From contig NC_080423.1 in the NCBI RefSeq assembly GCF_029873635.1, forward strand, positions 89,511,191 through 89,575,190: a stretch of 64,000 nucleotides of DNA, read 5' to 3'. Of this stretch, positions 46,301 to 58,475 are shown one piece after another; position 1 is the first letter of the stretch; each line of letters starts with the position of its first letter. A program made the position numbers and the translations under genes. Origin of the DNA: Malania oleifera (Eukaryota; Streptophyta; Magnoliopsida; Santalales; Ximeniaceae). The notes below the pieces were generated by a model. The model was given only the letters and a program-made list of their open reading frames with translations, did not search any database and was not told the DNA's origin.

Positions 46301-49300
46301 TTACTAATTTCTAATTTCATTTCTGATTTCCATTTAATCATCTTATGCCTATTCAAAAATTGGATTTAAATACACCATTTTATTTCCAAAGTGTATATCA
46401 TTTTTTACCAAAGAAGTTAAAATCAAGATTTTATATGGGATTGCTGGAAGTATTGGTAGGATCAGATAGTAGGAATGGATTGAGGGCTCTAAGACTCCAC
46501 TAATTATATAAAATAAATATTTAAAAATACATTTATATCCTATTTTCATAAATTTGAATATTCTAAACCTGAAAAATCGGCTAGTATGTGCTCAAGACTA
46601 AGAAAACAACAAGTAGCTTATATGGTATAGCCTTCCTGTAACAAAGGGATCAAATGTTCAAATTGTCACATTTCTAACTCAAAACAAACTAGCTTATAAT
46701 GAAAAAGGGTCAATATTTATAAAATAAAAATAAAAATAAAAATAAATACAAATTATTCAACAAGCAACTATACAACATGGACATCTAATAAAAAAAAATA
46801 GCAAATAAATAACAAAACCCAAACTGTCAAGCTAGCTCATTAACATTAGTGTCGACCTTCAGGACATTTAGTTCATCAATATCACCCAGATTAGGGATGA
46901 CTTCGTCAAGCCCGTCACCAAAATAATCGTTACCATCATCATATCATCAAATGCATGTGTATTAAATATCTGATTATATCCTCAACCTAAGTATTGATGT
47001 TTGAAGTTTGAACCACTTAATAATCTTTATTAATCTAAGAAAATAAATTTGAGTCAATTTTGTTATTAACATTAGATGAAGTACCAAATCACTGCCTAAA
47101 TTGTCCAGTCCTTGTACAAATTATACAGGACAAACACCAAGAATACGAGTAACTACTAAAAATTTAAAAATATAATTTTTTTGTAAGATCTTATGATCAT
47201 ACTGGTCCCACTGATCCAACTACGATCCTACTTTGGCCCTGAAAAATTTCCATTCTATATTGTATTAGGATTGTATTGGTAAAGTAGAATCTAGGGACTG
47301 TAAGATCCTACAATCACATTCATGATTTTTACAAACATGAATTTTATTAAAATGGGTTTAAACTAGTTACTATTTATGAAACTCTCGTAAAGTTTTTGCA
47401 CAATGTCCTCACATGCACATGTGTGCACGTACGCATGTCCCATTAGATTGGCTAGATTAATTTTAATAAGTTCATTTTGCGACTATTCATATCTTATTGC
47501 ATCATCCTAGGCGAGAAGTAGTCGTCTCACTTGAGGGCAAGAATTCTACTAATATGAGACAACAAAAAACACATGGAAACCACTAGAAATACATCAAACA
47601 TCTCAAAAAATTACTTCATGCATGTGAGGACCACAAGGCAGTATATGCTCTATTAAATTAACTCCCATATAGAAAGCTTGCTTCAACAAACATTCCACCT
47701 AATCTCACATAAGGCCCCATAGAAAGACAACTGTAATTAAATTATGCCAACATTAAAGTCATGCTCCAACAGTTTCACCATAAAATAAACAATATACATG
47801 TGAAATAGCTCCATGTGTTCCACAATGTCTTAAAATGTCATTTGGTATTTCATTTTATATCAAATACGATTAACTCAGAAATATTAAAAAAAAAATCCAT
47901 AAGTTAATTTTTGTACCATGTAGACTGGTCAACCTGTCTCTAAATTCCTATTTCTTCAAAGGGATCAAACCCCTTTCATACCTAATCTTTTTTGATTTCT
48001 AAAGTGGGGCTTTCCATTTTCAGCTATTCTCTGCTAAATGCCCCCATTGCCCCACCCCAAAACACCAAAAATAATTAGAGAGAGAGAGAAGGGATGCATG
48101 AGTGCACACAATTTCAAAATCATGCAATTGGGTCAATTCACTAGCCTACAAATTTGATTTGGAAGGCAAATCGAAGCAAGCATGAGTTAATCATAAATTA
48201 TACGATTCTCAATTTGAATATTCTAATTCATGTATTAAATCTATGTAGGCCGATTACACGTTCAATCAGTTTCCAAACATAACTATCTAAAAACTCAAAA
48301 AGGCAGTCATTTTTATAAGGCTTTAAAAATCTTCCCCAATGGCCTCTAGAATTAAAATAAACAAAATCCACCAATATGTACCCTTCATTTGAATCATTTA
48401 GTTTTTAAAATTTAGGCTTCCCAAACTTGTTCTAAAGAGTTTGAAAATACCATCAGGTATTCATTTGTTTGTTTCTCCTCTAATTGGAAGCTGGAGGTAT
48501 TTGGATACGAAGGTTTTCTATATTTCAAAGGCAAGTTATTTAACATTTTAATTTTCTATTAAGTAACATAATTTTCATGTATACATAGATTGGCATGGAT
48601 TTATATCAAGGCATGATCATTTATCATTATTATATATATTTTTTGCCATTTCTTTAATGCATTTTGCTTGTTTTACATATATACATGTAACTTACAACTA
48701 ATCTTTAGCATTTAGAGAATTTGTGTGCTGAACCTTAGGATTCGAGTTAGTACTTAAATCCACAGTTAGGATTTCATTTGACAATTCAAACAAATCTTGA
48801 CTTAACAACTAGACATGCATGTGTGCATGCACTCACATATGACACACAAATATATAGGGAACAGGCATGACACAACATGAACAAGGGAACGCAACAAATC
48901 CTTAAAATTCGGACAAAACATAGCAAGTCATGGCAAGAAGTGTGTTCACACGTACACACACATTAAAATATTGAATATAAACATTCTATGTATGGTAATA
49001 TTAAGTTTTTGACAATTACATAGAACTATATATCGGCAAAAAAAACCCAACACAACTGCATTCAATTCTTCCTCTCCCTTCTTCTCATAGAAATTCCCAA
49101 TATGTCACATCTTCGGTGGTAAATGCAGCAAGTCTTATTATAAGTTTAAATAAAATAATAACGGTGTTCCTTTTCAAAAATATTGTTGCCATAGGTTATT
49201 ACAGGTGTCTAGAGCGCATTAAGGAAGCTTTAGAGAAGCAGTTGAGTGCCAAAAAGTGTTGGACATTAAAAATATATTTTAAAATTACAGACAAGTATAC

Positions 49301-52300
49301 ATTGTATTTGATAGATATACAGTGTCTCGAAGGAGTACCATACATGGCGCCCATAAACATGAGTATGTGCAGCATAACAATAGCAACAACAACCAAGCCT
49401 TAAGTTCCACTAGTTGGGGTCGACTACATGAATCCTCTTTTGCCATTCCGCAGAATCTAGGACAGGATACTTGTTCATTTGCACAATACCTCACCGACCA
49501 TAATTATTGAAGACAGACTCTCACATGTCTATTTTTGGAGTAGTTTCCCTTTAATTTACATTGTGGGTTTCACAGGGACTAGGTAGAAGAAGTGGAGATA
49601 TTGTGGCAATGCCTTGAAGGCAAATGTGATGCTGTGGTGTCACGCATTGGTGGTGATAGGTCTCAGGACAGAAAGTGGTAGATTTAACATACTCTGGAAC
49701 AGTGTTCCTGTACAGTGGAAGCCCCTTTCATTGGTGCATGTATGTGCCACTGTATCCAACAGAGGCATGTAACAACAGCTGCTAGACGGTGGTTTTAGAT
49801 TTGGGTGGCAATTTGTTGGTTCAAATCTAACTATAGTCCACTGGACTGAGCTAGCACAAGGGCCAATTTGTTCAGCCGAAAATTCAGTGCTGATCTTTTT
49901 ATGAGTTTGTGAGAGCTTGGTCATAACTTTTTTTTTTTTTTTTAAGGCTTGAATTAGAGTGTAAAAAAATTATCTTGAAGGACCTGAACAACATTACTAT
50001 TTTTTAATGCACACTATGTATTTACTGAAAAAAATTGTCCTGTTGAGGGAAAAAAAAAAAAAAGGAATAATCTTCTGTAAACTCTACACTTCCAATAAAA
50101 AAAAATGAAAGTTTTGTGCTTAGAATCACGCCTGTGAGCATTTTCTGCAGCTTCCTAGTCAGAATTTCTATAAATGAGTTGGTCCAAGTTCAGCCTGAAG
50201 CACACTACAAGCTTTGGGCTGAGCTTGGGCAGTGTGCAGTCCCAGAACAACCAGACCAAGTTTGGTCTTTTTTCTTTAGGCTGAGATTGGGCTTGCTTTT
50301 AGGCAGCCTCAGCCCACCCCATTAACAATCCTAGGTCCAACACATTTCATTGTTATTGTGCGTCCAGGATCATCTGAAACCTGTTTTGGTTAATTTTGGC
50401 TGCTAAGATAACATGCTGGATTTAAAATGAAATAAAATGTTGCATAAATGGATATAAAAAGAAATTACACAATTATAAGACCGATTATACACAATTTAAC
50501 AAAGAAACTGAAAATTCAAATGCACTTCAAGTTTTACAATTCAAAACCCAGATGATTCCAGCAGGACAAGTTTTTCTTGAATCTGGGGTCAGCTTGGTTG
50601 AGCCAACGATCACATGCAACCCAAGAGCCATCCAACCAAGGACCCCACTGAAAACTAATTTTCTGCCACTCCTAATGCTAGAAAAAGTAGCATAAATGAC
50701 TGACTGCTTTATTTATTATTTATTTATTGATCTACTTATTTGTTATTTTGGTTAGAGGTGGAGGGGTGAATGCATGCACCCTCATGCAAGAAAGAAGTTG
50801 GCAAACCAATTGAGGAAGAGAAGGCAGGTTAGCAGTCAACAGATGTCAACATAAATTAAAATATGGGAAGGAGGTCAAATTATATCTTCTTAATTCTATT
50901 TAACATAATTTGAGAATAGGAAGTTTCCCAGGAAAAAAAATATTAATTTGCTAAAACAAGCAGGTCACTATTAATGAGCCAAAAAAAAAAAGTAGAAAAT
51001 ACATGTTAAAACAAATCTAGTATCTTTACAGCTCATTAAAAAAAGGTTAATATAAATCCATATATATTATTTTTATCAATCTCTTAAATGTTCCAAGGAT
51101 GACGCAAGCCACATCTAAGAGCACATGAGTCACATGACATGCCTCATACGCACAAACAATATTGTGAATATATCAATTTGAAACATAGAAAATTTCAGTT
51201 TGTATTGCACTCACTTGGACCAACAATTGCCTGGAGAAAGGTCAAAAGGATGGCTTGCCACTGATCCACTCGGACTCCCATAAACCACTTCATTCTGAGC
51301 AGTTTCCTCCTGAGGATTGAGAGAGAAAGGGTTTTCACCACCTGACAGAGGCTGAAAGAAAGTATTCTGCAACCATGGATCATGATCACTTGAACCAGTA
51401 ACAGGACTAAACATCCCATTGTTTTGGCCATTGCTAAGAAAAATATTCTGAGGAGAATGTGAGCCAGGAAGGACTTGGTCCTCCTTTGCAAACAGTGATG
51501 CCATGGTTTTATGAGATTGAGAATGCACAATATCTTCCTTGTTTGATCTGTTCGATTCTGGGGGAGGGGATAAAAGCCAGCTGGCTGTTCCACTAACCAA
51601 ACCAAGACCATCCTGACCAAGAGGAGAGGTATTCCACATCTGCCACGTTCCCTTGTCATTTCCATTGCATGAATCATCCATAGAGAAAGGGTGCACATGC
51701 TGGGACTTTGGGGTATTTTGGAACCGATTAGAATGAGCTTGCCTTTCATCAGAAGCTCGCAATCGTGATATTGGCGACTCAATTGGCGAAGGCCTGTTCG
51801 CTTCAGAAGAAGCAGCTATATTCTTTAGAGCATGAGGCCTTTCAAATCCAATGTCTCTTACAAAACCAGCTCCCAAGTCCAACTGAAAATTATCTAGTGA
51901 CTCTGAAACAGGCCCAAGCAATGACACAGGATCTGGATCATAACATGGGTCTTCAAAAATGTCTGGGTCTTCTGGTAAAAAATTGCAAGGTGCTTCTCCA
52001 ACACGAGGAAAGATGGAGTCAGCTGCAGAAGGAAACCCTGCAGTACTACTAGATGACCCACTTGGAAAGGTTGGAAGAGTAAATGGTGACGGCAACCCAA
52101 AATTGATAGGATTATCATATGATTGTGTTAATGATGGTTGGCCCCCTAACTGTGGGCTTTGAACTTCTGCTTGGAACTTAACATTTGGTCTGCTTATGAC
52201 ATTCACGTTAGAGGATGGGGCAACAGCTGATGACCGAAATAATTGCTGCCATGACTTTCTAGGTGCCGTTATTGGCTGTGGTTCTGACAGCACCTGCCAT

Positions 52301-54321
52301 ACACAATCAACTTTGTTAAACTAAAATAAATATATCAGACAACTTTCTCAATGACAATGATATCATGAAATGTGTCCCACTGAACAAAAATTCTGCCAAC
52401 TGAGATGCAAATGCTTACCTCGCCCTCCTTCTCAAACTGTCTAAAAAAAAAAAATGAAGCAGTAAAGGAGAGAAATATACTTTCCAATATGCATGAAAGC
52501 AAAGGATCAAAAAAAGGAATCAAAGTCATCAGATTAAAGCTTGTATTTGCTAAATCAAAATTACACCACCCACTAATTCAGCATCATATAATTGGACACT
52601 AAGATATTCAGAATTCGTTTAGATGATCTAAGGGCCTCAGGGGATATGCACTGCATGAGGAACATGTTCAAAACGGGAATATGGCATCATCTCCGTCATC
52701 TATTCTACAGCATAAGACTAAATATACTAATCTTTTCCATGCCTTATTTAAGTATATACATAAACAATGATAAGCCAAGGTACATCAAAATTAAACAATT
52801 AGAAAAATAACTTACAGGACGAGGGATATTTTTATCATCTCCATTCATATTTAATTTCCCAGCTACACGGTCGGGTGGACACAAATCTCTCCTATTGGCA
52901 GAAGCTTGGACATGATCTATAAAACCATTAGCCTTGCTTTCTTTCAAAACAGTAGCAGCAGTACTAGCACCCTTTCCAAAGAAACTCCCTCCACTAAATG
53001 CTTTAGAAGGAGATAAAAAAGTACCCCTCATACGATCTAGATACCTAGTTCCAGCATTTCCCCTGTTATAACTGTTTGTAGTGATACTCTTTGACCCATG
53101 CCCCGTTTCGGTGCCATGGCCCTTGACATTTTCTGTCCCAATTCTCTGATTTTCTTGTCGATCAATCTCACTCTTTCTTTCAAACTCGCGTTTCTTCTCA
53201 CTTTCCTTACATGCTTTTTTTTCAAGTTCTTCTGCATCAGAGTTGCTCTTACTAGACCCCTTGTCCTTTTCCTTCTTTCTTTCCTGGCGCTTCTTCTCTG
53301 CTTCCTTCCTATTATCTTTCTCCTTGGCATGAGCAGATCCTTTACTACGATCTTTTTCAGCCTCCAACTTTGCATCTCTGAGTCTCCGGCGTTCTTCCAC
53401 CAACCTTGCAACCTCCTCCCTCTGTTTTCTCTCTTCCTCCTCCAAAAGCTCCTTCTCTATCCTAGCCTGTCTCTTCTCCTCAGCTTTTCGGCGAGCCTTC
53501 TCCCCTCTACTCTCGTGAAAATTTACACCATTCTCAGGTCTCTTAGCTAACATCCCCCTGCGTTCAGCATCAGATGAAGCATCATCCCTAGATGTGCTAA
53601 CTCTAAATATCTTTCTCCAAAGCCACCTGATGCTCAAGAAAAATGAAGTTAACAGCTTGCAGGCAGAAAAAACAACACCTGAATAGGATTTCTCAGCCAA
53701 ACACTGGTTATTGCCAACAAAAAATCCACCTGCATTCTTCCGCCAGGAAGAAGATTTACCCACAAAAGAGCCACCAACCCAATTCCCATTCTCCAGCCAA
53801 TCTTGCCCACATATCCAACCATTATCAGACCACATCTTCCCACCTGGTATTTTACCACCCTTGCCCACCAAATCCTTGATAATCCCAGCATTAGTAATTC
53901 GCATTCCTGGCGGAACAGGCAAGTCCAAAACTGGCCTCTTTGAAATATGCCCACAATATGAACACATAAACCGACCTCCACCTGGGTTTTGATCCCTGTA
54001 AGGAGTCAAACAGTTGCGGCAGCGGCGCGTGGCTGTCTTCCGAAGTTTATCAAATTCAATAGCCTCAAGCCTCTCCCTCTCCCTAAGCCGTGCATTTCTA
54101 CGCACCCGCCAAGCTGACAGCTGGGGCATCAAAATCTCATACCAGAAAAGGGTCACCAAGAGCACAAAGACACAAGCCAGCCTGGGCGATGTAATCTCGA
54201 ACCTGAAAGCCGGTGGCAACAGCTGAGACAAAGCCCACAGCCCTATGAGTGGAATCACTAACCATGGAAGCATGGTAGCAACCCGACGAGACCACTTCTG
54301 AATCACGCACAATATACACAT
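43264..54321 (-). CDS. NST1-like membrane-associated, Lys/Glu-rich protein (spliced)
   Basis: Three coding exons on the minus strand: 52816-54321 (502 codons, start MCILCVIQKWSRR), 51215-52293 and 43264-43384, giving about 901 residues. Splice sites are GTAAG (from 52815), AG before 52293, GTGAGT (from 51214) and CAG before 43384. Visible: two hydrophobic segments (about 17-37 and 47-65), a four-cysteine ribbon (C101, C104, C120, C123; CRNC...CSYC), an Asn/Gly/Trp-rich stretch (about 150-195), a possible third hydrophobic stretch (about 215-235), a long charged coiled coil (about 265-390) and a Ser/Pro-rich disordered C-terminal half. The sequence resembles the plant family annotated 'stress response protein NST1-like'; its function is not established. 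Without the last exon an in-frame TGA (51211) would end the protein two residues after CWS. Confidence 0.88.
45897..46047 (+). mobile_element. Au-type SINE, 5'-truncated
   Basis: The stretch AAACAGCCTCTTAC, GGTAAGACTGCGTACTATAG, GGTCCGCCCCTTCACCAGAC and GGGAGCTTTGTGCACTGAGC, followed by a T-rich tail, matches the conserved 3' part of the plant Au SINE family. The tRNA-related 5' part is not recognisable. Confidence 0.72.
49376..49510 (-). mobile_element. RTE LINE 3'-end fragment
   Basis: The plus strand reads AACAATAGCAACAACAACCA, AGCCTTAAGTTCCACTAGTT, GGGGTCGACTACATGAATCC, the complement of the widespread RTE 3' end with its TTG-type tail. It is a short piece, with no coding sequence. Confidence 0.6.
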
Positions 54322-54333
54322 TATCCTTTAACC

Positions 54334-54650
54334 CACGCCAACCTCCCCCGTATGAACCAATTCCCCAAAAAACAAACCAAGACTAGAACCACGAACACGC
54401 ACAGAGCTCAGCAAATCAAACTCCCAACCGAAAACCCTAACCCTAGCCGGATCAAACGATTAATAGAATCCTCCAGACCTAATAATCAATCCAAGAACAG
54501 AAAATCAATCAACTAATCAAGGCACAATACACAAAACAACGGAGAAACATATCAAGATTCCTGAAAAAGCGTTTCTTGCAGCTCCGTTCACGAGGAAACA
54601 TCGAAACGAAGCAATCAATCAGTCGAATGCATGAGGGGTTTGGGGACTTA
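54334..54650 (-). other. Probable 5'-leader intron of the NST1-like gene
   Basis: A strong donor (CC|GTAAGTCC, intron from 54650) lies upstream of the start codon. The acceptor is probably an AAAG|GATA just before the ATG at 54321, which is less certain. The intron carries a telo-box-like AAACCCTAA (54432-54440). Confidence 0.5.
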
Positions 54651-54860
54651 CGGATTTGGAGGCCATGGAGACCGAAATATCGTCCAGATTCGTGCCGGCG
54701 CCGAGACGGAGATGGAGAAAGAGATGTGTCGGCTATAGGTTCGAGCCGAAGCAGTCGTCGCTGTTTCGTTCGTTTCGTTCGTTCGTTCGTTGGTTATTAC
54801 CAGAGAAGAAACAGTGGGAGAGAGAACGAATAAAGAGATAAGAGAGACGGAGAAAGAAAA
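54651..54860 (-). other. Probable 5' non-coding exon of the NST1-like gene
   Basis: A GC-richer stretch between the donor at 54650 and a TATA box at 54883-54892. It holds a short upstream ATG (54666) that is not in frame with the main start if the proposed acceptor is right. GAAC repeats (about 54766-54795 on the plus strand as TTCGTTCGTTCG) lie in it. Confidence 0.5.
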
Positions 54861-54882
54861 TGTTAAAACGATAAGAACGCGA

Positions 54883-54892
54883 CATATATAAG
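54883..54892 (-). promoter_or_regulatory. TATA box of the NST1-like gene
   Basis: The minus strand reads CTTATATATG, about 30 bp before the inferred start of the first exon. Four AACCGG/ACCGGG-type words follow upstream at 54902-54949. Confidence 0.55.
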
Positions 54893-54959
54893 CAACCCCT
54901 GAACCGGATTCCAGACCGGGTCTGTACCGGTTTTGTAATCGAACCGGGTTTCACGCCGT

Positions 54960-56045
54960 GGGCTAGAGCCGCTAGACCCTAGCTGTTGGCGGTTGGGTTT
55001 CAGCTCACGTTGAATGATACCATCCCATGTTTAGAAATGGTCCACATCATGCTTACATGTGATAAGGGTTCAAGAATTTGATTTTGGACAAATTACAAGT
55101 TCTTTCATAGAAAAATTTATTTAAATTTAATTAAATTAAAATTCATGGTTTTAAATTTTTGTTTCCAATATTGTACCAAAATTTTAAAAATAAATTTATA
55201 ACATACACATAAATATAACCATAGTTCGATCTTAATGTTGAAATATTAATTTGATAGGTTATAAAGGAGATAATGTTTATAGTTAGGTTATATTAAGTAA
55301 GATATTGTTGAAAAAATCATTAAGCATGTTGTAATAGAAAATAAATGATTTATACCATCAAAAATAACATTTGAAATATGATTGGTCTAAGAGCATAGAT
55401 TTCAAAAGTATGGGATTTAAAATACATTATTAATAGTGTTGCCATGTGATAAATATCTATATATTCAATTGATGTTACATATATGATGGAAATTTTACTT
55501 GTCAAATGAACATTACCTTGTAAATGGTTCGCTCGAACACATATTATATGGTATAATTTCATAACCTCATATAATTACTTTTGCAAGCGTGCTTGCATAT
55601 GAATCGCATATATTTAAGGTATTGGATAGAATAAAACTTTAATTATAGTGTAAGCAATAGCATGTCAAGAAAAAAAAAAACTTTTGCTCTTTTGTTATTT
55701 ACTAAAAAACATAGTGTAGTGCACAATAAATATAAATCTCTTTTATGTCAAATACAGAGAATATAAATTTCTAGCATGATTTTATCATTTGAAAATTCTA
55801 TTGACTAATTTTCAAATGTTGACACATGAATTTTGTGTATAAATTACTTGTGGTTCTTATAAACATATATAGTAAAAAGATTAAACTAGACCATAGCTAT
55901 GTTTTAAATTTTTTATCATTCAATTCCTTTCCTAGCGGACCATATATATATATATAAAAGCTATGCCGGTTTTTCTATATATGAAAGTCCTAAAATATTT
56001 TTATTATATCATGTGTATATTGCATGTAAAATTTTTAACGTCCAT
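54960..56045. other. AT-rich intergenic
   Basis: No gene or repeat boundary seen. Confidence 0.4.
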
Positions 56046-56050
56046 CATTT

Positions 56051-56217
56051 TGATAGTACCGGAGGAGTCAATTGATAGGCTTGATACACATGAGTGAGCA
56101 CTAACTTGATTCAAAAATTAAAATTTATTGGTTGTTAGACTCAACCACGTATATAAGCACTTATAATCCATTCAATTTTTTCAATATGAGACAAACTCAC
56201 AAGTAGAATTCTCAACA
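56051..56217 (-). mobile_element. 167-bp solo LTR (copia)
   Basis: Starts TGATAGTACCGG and ends TTCTCAACA on the plus strand. The perfect target duplication is CATTT (56046-56050 and 56218-56222). It aligns over its full length with the LTR at 1786-1949, so both come from one copia family. No internal region adjoins it. Confidence 0.85.
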
Positions 56218-56222
56218 CATTT

Positions 56223-58298
56223 CTCACATTACAGCACAAATAATAATCTAACACCCAAATTGTAAAAATTAATTAGAAGTTTGGATTTTTGTTATAATTA
56301 AAAAGTACTTGATGATACCTAATTTATTTTATAATAGGGTCTCAGTAAAATGGCATGACTTTGATGGGCTTGCTGCAAAAGTACATAATTTTGAATAAAA
56401 ACTACACAAAAAAAAAAAAAAAGAAAGGTGATTTTGAATAGTCAACTTGCATTATCGAGTATGAATTTTCTTATTGACAAAAAAATAATCAGTAGAAATT
56501 TTTTTATGAGTAATGTGTTATTTTCTTAAAATTTTCTTTTCGCATTCAATCAACAAATTATAAAAATCTCACCTCACTTGTGAGGAAATGTTGTAATAAT
56601 TTTCTTATATTGAAAAGAGTTTTTCAATAAATATATACCCAAAAAAATTACAAGATTAATTATAGCCAACTCCTTGAAAATATATGCTTTGGTTGACAAT
56701 GAAATGTCAAAATTTTCACAAGCATAGGATAAATACAAATTTTTGAATAAAAAAAAATATTGAGAAGCACAAATGTCAAATTACTGCAATATTTAAAAAG
56801 AAAAATTATCCCACATCGATGAAATCAACATTTTGGATTTTATTTCTTGATGGAAGTTTCTAATAGATATGAGCGTAGGCTAGGCGAGCTGCCTAGGCTG
56901 ACTGTGGTGGGTAAAAGGCATGTGAGCACAAACCTCTATCCTGCCAAGCTAAGCAAAATAATGTAATGTAATTATAATTGTTCTGAATATGCTTCTATTA
57001 ATAATTCTTAATTTTTCCTCTTCGAGTCGAAGTTTCCTTATATAGGCAAGCAATTGCGAAAGGATAAACACAACTTACTTTCTCTAAACCAATGTTCATC
57101 AAACAAGACATAAAATAAAAACATAAAGTAAAAGCTATTAAAGAATTCACTCTCAAAATAAATAAATAAAAATTAAATTTTGAGAAAATAAATTATAAAT
57201 GAGAAAATTGATTCTTAAAAATTTCAAAGTTAAAAAATGAAAAGTTGAAATATGAGTTTTTAAAAATGAAAATGCAGTTTTGAAAATGAACAAAAGAATG
57301 AAGTTTGAAAATTTAAAATGGGAAAGCTGAATTGTGAAAATTTAGAAAGCGAAAAAAAAAAAAAATTTTGAAAATTTTAAAGGAAAAAAGAAATTTTGAA
57401 AGGAAAAATGAAAAAGATGAACTTTGAGTTTAAAATGGAAAAAAAAAATTTTTTTAAAAATAAAATAAAAACAATTTCAAAAGGAAAAAAAAAAGAAAAA
57501 GAAAAAAAAAATTATATTTGTATTTATAAATATTTATTATAATTGTTTATATTTATCCTGCCTAGCTAAGCAGAATAATAATATATTATAATTATTTAAA
57601 TTCAATCCATGTGCATATAATTATTTGTACGTATATATGTACCAATATTTAATTAACTGCAAAATAATTAATTTAATATTTTTGTAATTAGACATGAGGT
57701 TTAAGTATTGGAAATTACTTTTTAATTGAGAGTAACATTTAAGTGGATAGAGGTTTTTTGACATTATTAGATAAAAAGTTTATATTTATTTACAAATATA
57801 TGAATTTAATAGTTTATACATTAAAAAATATAAATGGAATTGAGGATATAACAAATCGTGACATATAAAGGGTGCACAAAGCTCTTATGTATGCGGGGGA
57901 TCCGCATATGTGTCTATGTGTATATGTATATGATGACTGGCTGTAACTTTTTTTAATAAATTTTGTGACTGGTTTATGATATTTTCAAGTGCACTTCTTT
58001 TATTATGTCAAATAATGTCCGATATCTATCCAAAATCCAATAAAAGATATCGAAAGCTCCGAAAGAACATATCTTATTGAAGTACACTTTCTATAATTAA
58101 ATTGCAACAATTGCAAATAAAATCCAATAGTAATTAAGAGTAACAATTGAAGCCTCATGGAGAGATTTATATTTTGTTCGATGTATTGGAGGCTTCGGAT
58201 CTTTCTCTCCATGGAGTGTAGAAGATACCTCCCTATGTATTTCTTAATGATAGTGACCTCCCAATTAATAATTTGAATTTAATCACATTTATAAGGAG

Positions 58299-58303
<5 letters not shown>
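56223..58303. other. AT-rich intergenic with A-rich simple sequence
   Basis: The part at 57150-57500 is dominated by GAAAA/TGAAAA words (microsatellite-like). No gene seen. Confidence 0.4.
57868..57905 (-). mobile_element. Small Au-SINE scrap
   Basis: The plus strand reads GGGTGCACAAAGCTCTTATG, then TATGCGGGGGATCC, the complement of the Au SINE 3' region. It is short and decayed. Confidence 0.4.
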
Positions 58304-58347
<44 letters not shown>

Positions 58348-58349
<2 letters not shown>

Positions 58350-58387
58350 TTTAGTTATTGTTTGGTGACATTTTGTCATTTTAAACC

Positions 58388-58435
<48 letters not shown>

Positions 58436-58475
58436 GGTTTAAAATGACAAAATGTCACCAAACAATAACTAAACC
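58348..58475. repeat. Perfect palindrome with 45-bp arms around a TA repeat
   Basis: The arms (58348-58392 and 58431-58475) are exact reverse complements (GGTTTAGTTATTG ... AACCGTTTA). They are separated by about 38 bp of TA repeat. A second TA tract (about 58304-58347) flanks the left arm. No coding sequence. It may be a foldback element or a recent inverted duplication. Confidence 0.85.

Larger units (their letters stand above)
43385..51214 (-). other. 7.8-kb last intron of the NST1-like gene
   Basis: Starts GTGAGT and ends ...TTTTGGCAG(CAG). It contains a GT microsatellite (44762-44789), a GGGGA-rich tract (44843-44871), an Au-type SINE (about 45897-46047), an RTE LINE tail (49376-49510) and otherwise AT-rich sequence. 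The open frames inside are short and look random. Confidence 0.65.

Noticed and set aside
49640-49924. 94-codon minus-strand ORF inside the long intron
   Set aside because: No conserved motif, and it lies next to an RTE tail in non-coding sequence.
50110-50330. 69-codon ORF with repeated GGGCTGAGCTTGG-like words
   Set aside because: It lies in the long intron, has no recognisable domain, and the words are low-complexity repeat. A decayed DNA transposon is possible but the ends could not be matched.
51195-51782. 195-codon minus-strand ORF overlapping the second large exon
   Set aside because: It is in another frame of the exon whose real frame is fixed by both splice sites and composition.
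53098-53550. 150-codon plus-strand ORF with Leu/Phe-rich sequence
   Set aside because: It is the shadow of the Lys/Glu-rich coiled coil of the NST1-like gene read on the other strand.
58348-58475. microRNA precursor
   Set aside because: The arms are perfectly paired and the loop is a TA repeat; nothing supports a defined mature product, so it is listed only as a palindrome.
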